A stretch of 9,704 nt of DNA from Burkholderiales bacterium (lineage in GTDB: Bacteria > Pseudomonadota > Gammaproteobacteria > Burkholderiales > Burkholderiaceae_F), in assembly GCA_024641225.1 (NCBI GenBank), contig JAHEDN010000067.1, positions 1 to 9,704 of the forward strand. Reading direction: 5' to 3'. A model generated the notes under the pieces. That model made no database searches. It saw nothing but the letters and a program-made list of their open reading frames with translations, and had not been told where the DNA came from. This document shows positions 1 through 5,340 of the stretch, one piece after another (position 1 is the stretch's first letter; each line of letters begins with the position of its first letter). Position numbers and translations under genes: made by a program.

Positions 1-505
1 GCACGCCGGATCGCAGCCAGCGAATCAACATGACGACCTTCAGATCCGCCACCGTAAGGCGCCGGTCGGCAAAATACTCTCCGCCGGCTGCTTTCAGTTT
101 CGCCTGGAACTGCTCCAGGTAGCGCGTGAGGAGACCCGCGGCAAGCTCCTCGCGCGCCTTCTTCTTGGCGTCCTCGGACAAGCCGATGGTCTGCCCGATC
201 CGGGTGCTGATGTCCTCAACCGCCTCCATCACCTCGTCGCACAGGAACGCCTGCAAGTCGTCCTTTGGGTAGAGGTCGGCCAACTTGCCGACGTAGCGAT
301 TGATGCTGTTGGATTGGGAAAACACCTGGCCGTCCACTTCGAGCGTGGGCACCGCAAGGAACGGCGTCTTGTCTTTGAAAGCAGGCCAATCCTTGCCGGC
401 GATGCGGTGATCTTCGAACGCGATGCCGCCGATGTGAAGCGCGAGACGCGCAGGCTCACCGCGCCCGCCGTCGAAATCGAAATAGGTCAACTTGAGCTTT
501 GCCAT
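1..505 (-). CDS. Glutathione S-transferase, sigma-like (3' end outside window)
   Basis: Cytosolic glutathione S-transferase, expected to conjugate glutathione to electrophiles or act as a glutathione-dependent isomerase. The first 168 codons are visible; related enzymes are about 200-210 residues, so roughly 35-40 C-terminal residues lie off the left edge. Residues 1-75 form the thioredoxin-like domain. It starts MAKLKLTYFDFDGGRGEPAR, with Tyr8 in the catalytic position of Tyr-type GSTs. The cis-Pro is in AVPTL (Pro53) and the glutathione gamma-Glu-binding segment is SQSNSINRY (63-71). The helical C-terminal domain follows, with the N-capping box TVAD (151-154). I chose the ATG at 505 because GAGGAGA (517-511) sits 5 bases upstream and the GST fold starts in this frame. 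A second ATG at 509 is in another frame and too close to the Shine-Dalgarno. The family call is secure; the class and substrate are inferred. Confidence 0.93.
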   Translation of the reverse strand, partial: MAKLKLTYFDFDGGRGEPARLALHIGGIAFEDHRIAGKDWPAFKDKTPFLAVPTLEVDGQVFSQSNSINRYVGKLADLYPKDDLQAFLCDEVMEAVEDISTRIGQTIGLSEDAKKKAREELAAGLLTRYLEQFQAKLKAAGGEYFADRRLTVADLKVVMLIRWLRSGV

Positions 506-519
506 CCATGTCTCCTCGG

Positions 520-1073
520 AACTGCTGGGCCGTCCGTCGCAGGCGGCGGCTGGCAAACAAGTCTATCTCCACCCTCTGAATCGTCCGCGACCTGGCGAGT
601 CGGCCCGAACGATCACGCGTCAAGAGACGGCCGGTCTGCGAAGTCGACGGTCCGCTCCGGGGCGCAGTCCGGGGATCTGGAAACCTGAAGACCTGGATTC
701 TTGCGCAGCCGACCCCGCGCGCGTCGCCTGCGGACGCGGGGAAGTGCGCCATTTCCGGGCCGCCGAGTTACCTGGCGAGAGCACTCTCAGGAGTACCGTC
801 AGCGCGGTCCGTCCTTTCGCGCCCTTCAGGAGCAGACGGCTGCGGACGCGAACTATCGACCCGTTGCCGCCACTCGAACTGCTCGCCAGCAGTCGCTCAG
901 AAGACGCGTGGAAGCGGCCCTACTGGCCCACTGAAGCCGCCATCAACAAGAACTGGAAGTTCGGTGACATCGAGAAGACAAGTTAACCCGCCTTCGCTCG
1001 TGAAGCGTGCGAGGCATCGCCAACCGGTGCGCCACGCCTGTCGCCGGGACAGCGCAATACGTTCATCGAAAGT
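520..1073. other. Intergenic gap, no convincing gene
   Basis: About 550 bases lie between the GST start (minus strand) and the hairpin after the lipoprotein gene. Open frames exist on both strands, but their translations are Arg/Ser/Pro-rich, match no family I recognise and lack good ribosome binding sites. The GST promoter should lie near 520-700 on the minus strand, but I see no convincing -35/-10 pair. I see no RNA gene or insertion-sequence end. Confidence 0.6.
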
Positions 1074-1097
1074 CGTTGCGGCGAAAAGCGCCCAACG
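1074..1097 (-). terminator. Stem-loop downstream of the lipoprotein gene
   Basis: On the minus strand a hairpin of 9 bp forms 16 bases after the lipoprotein stop codon. CGTTG pairs with CAACG and GGCG with CGCC around a CTTTT loop, with one bulged G. There is no U-tract after it, only ACTTTCG. It may therefore be a weak or Rho-assisted terminator, or a 3'-end stabiliser for the operon mRNA. Confidence 0.45.
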
Positions 1098-1113
1098 CGT
1101 ATCCGATTGCGAG

Positions 1114-2514
1114 TCACGGCTTCGAGTCGCGTTTCGGTGCGAGCGGGCGCACGTTGCGTTCAGCCGCCTTGCTCTGACCCTGCGCAATCGGGGGTCCGGA
1201 TTGTTCCCACGATAGGCTTCGGATCCGGTCGGGCGGGATCGGCTCGGGCGAGAGAATGATGACAAGGCGCATGCCGTCGCTGTGGTACGGGTCGTCGGTC
1301 AGGTTGAATCGTGGCTGCGCCGGTGTGGCGAACGCACTCCCTTTGACGAAGCCAAATCGATCGACGAAGCCCCCCGCTCCAAGGCTATGCAAGAGGTATT
1401 CGCGGGTCGCATCGACCTGGGGGTCGATGACATGCGTAGTCAGGGTCGGCGACTTGGACGTCACCTTGATTCCGATGTCACGGCTGACCTGACCCACCCA
1501 TACCGGCCGGTTCTCAAAGCGGAACGGCGCCAGCCAGAGGCGCATATGGTTGCGCTGCGCGATCGAGCGGCGCGCGCGCTGCAGTGCGACGTCCTGCGCT
1601 CGATCGAAGAGATAAAGACTGCTGACCGGCGCGACGGGGTAGGGGATCCCGCTGATCGCCGCTTCGACCTCGCGCCGCACCGACCGGAAAGTGATGCGAT
1701 GGGTAAAGGACCATCCACTTCGCGAGAGTGAGTTGAGTACATCCGTGGCTTCGCCAAGGATTACGATGTTCAGGGGATCTCCCTCGCCCTGGCCGTCGGC
1801 GTCGGTCGCGCAGCACGGCAACTGCTCAAGCGTCGCGCGCAGTTCGTCGACGGTGAGGTTGGGAAGCACCTTGCCTGCATAGGCGTGGGCCGGGTCGAGA
1901 CGCTCATAATCGAAGTCGCCGTCGGGCAACGGCAACGCAAAGCCGAAACGCAACTCGCGCGGGGCACTGCTTGGTTCAGTGTTGACGCCTGCTACCGCGC
2001 TGCGCTTCGCGGCGTCCTCCAGGTACACATCGGCCAACAGGCGGATGTCGACATAGCGCCCGCCCTCGACCCTCGGCAGGTACACGAACCCCTCTGTAAC
2101 GGTCATCGGTGCCAGTTGGACGCGGATCGACTCGTCGCGGAAGTACTGGTGCAACTGGTCCCTTGCATTGCGCGGGACGTCCGCCTCTACCAGGAGCGCC
2201 GCCTCTTCAGCCGAGTAGAAATCCGGGTCCAGGACGTTACGTATCAACCACCTCCTTCGGTCCGATCCATTGCGAACAGCAATCCACAGCGCTTGCAGTT
2301 CGCGCTTGGCGAAATCGACGCCGAAATGCTGCTTAGCCTGCTCGTCGGTCAGGACTGCAGCAGACACCGTCACGTCGCCCAGCGTCTTGGATTGCGCACT
2401 GCGTAATTGCTCCGGGATCGCGAGGCGGCGCGGCGCAAACGAAGTCGCACACCCGGCGAGTACGAGCGCGAGCAGTGCGGCCTGGCCGAATCGAAATGCT
2501 GCAAGCGTCGTCAT
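1114..2514 (-). CDS. Lipoprotein with LssY C-terminal domain
   Basis: A predicted outer-membrane lipoprotein of 466 aa with unknown biochemical role. The N-terminus has a short hydrophobic signal ending in lipobox L19-A20-G21-C22. Ala follows the Cys, so no Asp inner-membrane retention signal is seen. Residues about 40-215 form an uncharacterised region. Residues about 245-425 match the LssY_C domain. Its signatures are GDPLNIVILG (245-254), SGW (266-268), SSLYLFDRAQDVA (298-310), QRNHMRLWL (320-328), PVWVGQVSRDIGI (337-349), THVIDPQVDATRE (360-372) and a late DDPYHSDG (407-414). LssY is named from the Legionella lssXYZABD locus; many bacteria carry the domain alone in exported proteins. The frame stays open far upstream, but the ATG at 2514 is chosen because the signal peptide begins there and the upstream stretch overlaps the preceding gene. 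Only a distant GGAG is seen as ribosome binding site. The gene lies 38 bases after the PliG-like stop, suggesting one operon. Confidence 0.88.
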   Translation of the reverse strand: MTTLAAFRFGQAALLALVLAGCATSFAPRRLAIPEQLRSAQSKTLGDVTVSAAVLTDEQAKQHFGVDFAKRELQALWIAVRNGSDRRRWLIRNVLDPDFYSAEEAALLVEADVPRNARDQLHQYFRDESIRVQLAPMTVTEGFVYLPRVEGGRYVDIRLLADVYLEDAAKRSAVAGVNTEPSSAPRELRFGFALPLPDGDFDYERLDPAHAYAGKVLPNLTVDELRATLEQLPCCATDADGQGEGDPLNIVILGEATDVLNSLSRSGWSFTHRITFRSVRREVEAAISGIPYPVAPVSSLYLFDRAQDVALQRARRSIAQRNHMRLWLAPFRFENRPVWVGQVSRDIGIKVTSKSPTLTTHVIDPQVDATREYLLHSLGAGGFVDRFGFVKGSAFATPAQPRFNLTDDPYHSDGMRLVIILSPEPIPPDRIRSLSWEQSGPPIAQGQSKAAERNVRPLAPKRDSKP

Positions 2515-2552
2515 AGGCTTGACGGTGTTGTATCGCTCCGCCGCGCACCCAA

Positions 2553-3302
2553 TCAACCGCCGGAGATGACCGCCTCCGGAATCCGGTAGTGCTCGTAGTC
2601 GTTGACCTCGATCGACCATGTGTCGGCGCTCTTGCTGGCCTTCACCTTGGAGCCGGCGTCCGACCGCACAGTGTCGCCAAGGAAGGTGAGTACGCGCTTG
2701 AGGCCACCGGGTGGCGTCACATGCAACTCGGCATTGCCCGGCTTGCCGCGGATCACGCCGAAGTCGCACTGCAACGAACCCTCGGCCGCGCTTCCCAGCG
2801 AACACGGCAGCTGCCCCGTGGCATGGTACGGCGTGCCTTTGACCTTGGCGTCGCTGGCCGGAGCGGCCCCCAGCGCGGGCGAGGCCACGGCGCTGCCGGT
2901 TATGCCGACCGTGAGCGTGTAGTTGGCCGTCTCGTGGCGGCGGGCGGCGTTGCGCATCAGGTAGACCCGAATCGTGTATTCCCCGTCGGCCGGAAGCGGG
3001 CCCGTCCACTCGTTTCCGCTGGTGGAGCCGATGAAGATGGCCACGTCCTTGGAGCCGGGCGGCAGCACGTTGAAGTAGTTGCTGGCGTTGCTGGTCTTCA
3101 GCGCGACGCTCATCGTCTGACCGGCCTTGGCGCGCAGCTTGTAGTCGACGATCTTGTCGCCCTTCAGCGAGCCCTTCACGGTGGCCGAGGAGGCACCCTT
3201 CGCAAACTGTAGCGGCCGGGATTCGATGGAATCCGCCGCCAACGCCCAAGATCCAGCAGCCAACATGACATACGCCATCAATAGGCGGCACAAAACTTTC
3301 AT
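2553..3302 (-). CDS. Exported protein with PliG-like (g-type lysozyme inhibitor) domain
   Basis: A 249-aa secreted, probably periplasmic, protein. The Sec signal peptide is residues 1-22/23 (MKVLCRLLMAYVMLAAG...ALA). Domain one (about 30-134) carries FAKGASSATVKG (33-44), AKAGQTMSV (58-66), ADGEYTIRVYLMRNAARR (105-122) and ANYTLTVGI (126-134). This is the pattern of E. coli PliG, the periplasmic inhibitor of g-type lysozyme. Domain two (about 153-249) starts YHATGQLPC and continues QCDFGVIRG, ending YRIPEAVISGG. It is a recurrent uncharacterised module; Cys167 and Cys179 probably form a disulfide. The ATG at 3302 follows GGGAGA (3313-3308) by 5 bases; an in-frame TTG just before it is less likely. 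It is first in an operon with the LssY_C lipoprotein. Lysozyme inhibition is inferred from domain similarity only. It could instead be a general envelope or adhesion-type beta domain. Confidence 0.87.
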   Translation of the reverse strand: MKVLCRLLMAYVMLAAGSWALAADSIESRPLQFAKGASSATVKGSLKGDKIVDYKLRAKAGQTMSVALKTSNASNYFNVLPPGSKDVAIFIGSTSGNEWTGPLPADGEYTIRVYLMRNAARRHETANYTLTVGITGSAVASPALGAAPASDAKVKGTPYHATGQLPCSLGSAAEGSLQCDFGVIRGKPGNAELHVTPPGGLKRVLTFLGDTVRSDAGSKVKASKSADTWSIEVNDYEHYRIPEAVISGG

Positions 3303-3604
3303 CAAGATCTCCCGATCACCTGAAGTTGAGACGAACGAGCCGACGATTACTCGGCTTCAGCATGAAGTCTATGTGCGAATGACAGCTCTTTGCCACAAGG
3401 CCATTGCGCTGCTTCTGGCTGTTCGGTGAAGCTAATTGTTCACTTTGGAACCTACGGCTCGCCGCCAACAGGACGCACGCTGAGTGCCAACGACAAGCGT
3501 CGACAACTCGACGCGCCCGTCGCAGTCGGTCGCAACGCGCCGGCGTCGGACACGCGATCACGACCGTTTGGGCCGCGTGCCTCCCCCGCCCCACCGCGGG
3601 CGTC
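3303..3604. other. Leader and upstream region of the envelope operon
   Basis: About 300 bases without a gene upstream of the PliG-like start. The operon promoter should lie here on the minus strand, but I see no strong sigma-70 pair. The only structure is a possible leader hairpin. GCCGA (3339-3343) pairs with TCGGC (3351-3355), and CTGAAG (3320-3325) can pair with CTTCAG (3355-3360) as an alternative outer stem. Short frames on both strands look non-coding. Confidence 0.45.
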
Positions 3605-3808
3605 GGTTCGGTCGACGTTCGGGAGGGAGTCCCGGCAAACCCCTGACGAGGTTCTCGTTTACGCGCCGGGTTCGGTTTCGCTCGCCGCCCGGTTCGGGTT
3701 CGGTTCGGTCACCCGTCGCGCAAGCCCATGAGCGGGATCGAGTTTCCGAAGGAAGTTAGCCGCGTCCGACCCCTCGAGTTCGGCATGGGTTCGGTCGGCG
3801 AGGTTCGG
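3605..3808. repeat. Cluster of GGTTCGG heptamers
   Basis: The exact heptamer GGTTCGG occurs seven times on the plus strand, starting at 3605, 3669, 3691, 3697, 3702, 3788 and 3802. An extra GTTCGG starts at 3617 and a related AGTTCGG near 3777. The stretch has no credible coding frame and ends just before the AT-rich patch at the tRNA fragment. It may be a low-complexity expansion or protein-binding sites, such as recombinase arm sites. The repeats are directly visible; their role is unknown. Confidence 0.7.
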
Positions 3809-3810
3809 TC

Positions 3811-3874
3811 GGAATATTATAAAATAAGTCATTACAAATCAATTACTTTTAATCCACTTCTCAAGTTGTTTCTT
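3811..3874. other. AT-rich patch abutting the tRNA fragment
   Basis: These 64 bases hold only 15 G/C (23%), in a window that is otherwise GC-rich. The patch holds runs such as AATATTATAAAATAA and stops exactly where identity to tRNA-Asn begins. A sharp composition change at a tRNA fragment is what the end of an integrated foreign element looks like. No gene or clear promoter is seen inside it. Confidence 0.75.
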
Positions 3875-3922
3875 GGACTGTTAATCCGTAGGTCCCTGGT
3901 TCGAGTTCAGGTCGGGGAGCCA
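3875..3922 (+). pseudogene. 3' half of tRNA-Asn(GTT), probable attachment-site remnant
   Basis: Forty-eight bases match the 3' part of bacterial tRNA-Asn. They start GGACTGTTAATCCG, with anticodon GTT at 3880-3882. A variable loop follows, then T-arm CCTGG-TTCGAGT-TCAGG, the 3' acceptor strand TCGGGGA, discriminator G and encoded CCA (3920-3922). The upstream sequence is AT-rich and contains no D-arm and no TCCCCGA to pair with the acceptor strand. The base before the identity also breaks the anticodon stem (T-T at 27/43). It therefore cannot fold as a full tRNA. A tRNA 3' half running from the anticodon arm to CCA is the classic core duplicated by tyrosine-recombinase integration. An intron is unlikely because no 5' half is found upstream within the gap. 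Confidence 0.88.
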
Positions 3923-3930
3923 TGAAATTC

Positions 3931-3963
3931 AAGGGGTTGCACACGACGGGTGCGGCCCCTTTT
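3931..3963 (+). terminator. Intrinsic terminator after the tRNA-Asn fragment
   Basis: GGGGTTGCAC (3933-3942) pairs with GTGCGGCCCC (3950-3959) in a 10-bp stem with two G-U pairs and a 7-base loop, followed by TTTT (3960-3963). AA before the stem can extend pairing with the first T residues. It sits 10 bases after the CCA, where a tRNA gene's own terminator is expected. This supports the right-hand side being the original tRNA-Asn downstream flank. Confidence 0.85.
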
Positions 3964-3992
3964 CACTTGCGCGGGTGATCCGCGGATGGAAA

Positions 3993-4031
3993 GTCCGCGG
4001 GTCCCTTCATCGAGGGCGGGGATCGGCGGAC
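3993..4031. repeat. Palindromic intergenic repeat, copy A
   Basis: A 39-base unit starting GTCCGCGGGTCC and ending GGCGGGGATCGGCGGAC. The ends GTCCGC/GCGGAC are inverted, and inside them GGTCCC can pair with GGGATC, so the unit folds as a hairpin. A 20-base stretch (4012-4031) recurs exactly at 4578-4597. It lies downstream of the dodecin gene. The size and hairpin form resemble REP-type elements, but I cannot assign a known family. Confidence 0.7.
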
Positions 4032-4091
4032 GGTCAGCGCGGCAGTTCGATAGAGCGCACGGGCCACGGACGACCCCAGATCGCGACGACC

Positions 4092-4144
4092 CCGCGAGAT
4101 TCGGGATCGCCGAGCAACGACTCGGAAGCGATCCCGGCTCGCGG
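4092..4144 (-). terminator. Long stem-loop 8 bases after the dodecin stop
   Basis: Three stacked helices are visible. CCGCGAG (4092-4098) pairs with CTCGCGG (4138-4144), CGGGATCG (4102-4109) with CGATCCCG (4129-4136), and CCGAG (4110-4114) with CTCGG (4121-4125). That gives 20 bp with a 3x1 internal loop, a 3-base bulge and a 6-base loop. Its place right after the dodecin stop suggests transcript-end formation or mRNA protection. No U-tract follows on the minus strand, so it is not a textbook intrinsic terminator. Confidence 0.55.
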
Positions 4145-4152
4145 TCGAGCCG

Positions 4153-4377
4153 TCACCCTTCGTACTTGAACGACACCTGTACGCGGGCGCGGAACGCAAC
4201 GACTTTGCCGTTCTCGACCTTGAGGTCGAGCTTGCCGATCTCGGCAACACGCAGATCGCGCAGCGATTTCGATGCAGTTTCCACGGCGTTTTTCGCCGCG
4301 TCCTCCCACGAAGTCTTGCTGGTGCCGATGACGTCGATTACGCGATAAACGCCTTCACCTGCAGCTGCCTTTGCCAT
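4153..4377 (-). CDS. Dodecin family protein, atypical flavin site
   Basis: A small cytosolic dodecin-fold protein of 74 aa; the family assembles into hollow dodecamers that store or buffer flavins. The family pattern is clear: VYRVIDVIGTS (10-20), TSWEDAAKNAVETASKSLRDL (22-42), then beta strands ending ARVQVSFKYE. Against classical dodecins (LDWFEV and EYQV motifs), the flavin-stacking Trp is Val44 and the flavin-contacting Gln is Arg63. Classical flavin stacking is therefore not expected. This matches a widespread second type of bacterial dodecin-like protein whose ligand is not certain to me. The ATG at 4377 follows AAGGAGA (4389-4383) by 5 bases, an excellent ribosome binding site. The frame is open a further 66 codons upstream to an ATG at 4575, but that start has no Shine-Dalgarno and dodecins lack such an extension. 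The gene stands alone, with palindromic repeats on both sides. Confidence 0.92.
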   Translation of the reverse strand: MAKAAAGEGVYRVIDVIGTSKTSWEDAAKNAVETASKSLRDLRVAEIGKLDLKVENGKVVAFRARVQVSFKYEG

Positions 4378-4565
4378 GTGATTCTCCTTGAGTCGGAATG
4401 ACCCGGAGCGCCGAGTATGCGTCGCACGACGACCCGGACCTGGCTGGGCACATGACCCAACGTCCAAGTCTACGTCGACCGCTTCTGACCGTTCCTGGCC
4501 GGCGACTTGCAAGCGCGCCTGAATGTGCGCGTCCGCCTTCGCCTGCAGGTTGCAATCGAGAGGCC

Positions 4566-4597
4566 GTCCCTCCATCGGAGGGCGGGGATCGGCGGAC
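4566..4597. repeat. Palindromic intergenic repeat, copy B
   Basis: The right 20 bases (4578-4597) are identical to 4012-4031 of copy A. The left part differs and forms its own perfect hairpin, CCCTCC-ATC-GGAGGG (4568-4582). It lies upstream of the dodecin gene, only 5 bases before copy C. Confidence 0.68.
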
Positions 4598-4602
4598 TAT
4601 CG

Positions 4603-4644
4603 GTCCGCGGGTCCATCCGCCGCGGCGGGGATCTCCGGGCGGAC
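4603..4644. repeat. Palindromic intergenic repeat, copy C
   Basis: A 42-base unit with the same first 12 bases as copy A (GTCCGCGGGTCC), a central GGCGGGGATC and terminal GCGGAC. It differs from copy A in the loop, where CCGC and GCGG can pair. Copies B and C form a tandem pair, as is usual for REP-type doublets. Confidence 0.65.
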
Positions 4645-5326
4645 GGGCCGCGCTCGCCCTCTCGCCGATGACCGCCCTGGGGCGCCGGCCGGAACTCACG
4701 CGAACGGCCAATTCCTGTCATTTGCAAGTTCGCAATGCGTCATTTTGGATGACCGCCTAGTAGGTGAAACGGACATGTCTCGTCGGCGCGCGAAACCGAG
4801 GCGCCGCTCTCGACTTCTGACATCCGAGAGAGTCGGGGCCGAAATGTGCGACTCCCTGCACAAGTGACTGTTTGTCAGCGGCTGAACGCGCGCGTTCGAC
4901 ACGACTGGTCCCCTATTGCGGCCGAGCATCAAACGTCGACTCGGCGCAGACCCTTGTTCGCACGATGGCGGTGAGTCCGGCTGCTGGCCTGCCGCGCGCC
5001 ACGTAGCCTGCAACCCCGGTCCCGCGCCGCGGCTCGAGCAGCCGCGCGCGCTGAGCCCGGGGCTTGATCAGCCGGCACACCCGGCGGTGAAGCACTGTCA
5101 ACACGCGGCCGTCTCTCGTTGGTAAGGCACGTCGGACGTCAGTAGTCCCACCACGACGTCTCTACACGCCGGGGCGTTGATCGCCATCAACACGAGCCTC
5201 CGCTGCGATGCCAGCCTGTTCGTAGTCGTTGCAGGCGCGGCGGTGCATCGAAGCTGCGCGCCGAGGTATCGGCCAACGGGCTCGAGCCAGGCACGTCCGG
5301 AAGTTGCACTGGGCAGCGCTCTTATC
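4645..5326. other. Long intergenic region upstream of the BNR/CARDB gene
   Basis: Nearly 700 bases without a credible gene. Open frames on both strands are Arg/Ala-rich and lack recognisable domains or ribosome binding sites. The promoter of the large plus-strand gene should be in the right part, but no clear -35/-10 pair stands out. I see no RNA gene or insertion-sequence ends. It could hold a decayed gene or long regulatory DNA. Confidence 0.5.
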
Positions 5327-5340
5327 AGGTGGGGGCCGCA

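Noticed and set aside
492..986. 164-codon plus-strand frame in the left gap
   Set aside because: It begins antisense to the GST start, is Arg/Ser/Pro-rich, has no recognisable domain and lacks a Shine-Dalgarno site.
2515..3291. Upstream 259 codons of the 725-codon minus-strand frame that ends in the LssY_C lipoprotein
   Set aside because: It overlaps the PliG-like gene out of frame and reads as Arg/Gln-rich shadow sequence. The lipoprotein signal peptide begins at the ATG at 2514.
3875..3922. tRNA-Asn split by an intron rather than an attachment scar
   Set aside because: No 5' tRNA half (D-arm or TCCCCGA acceptor strand) exists upstream within the gap, so an intron-containing gene is not supported.
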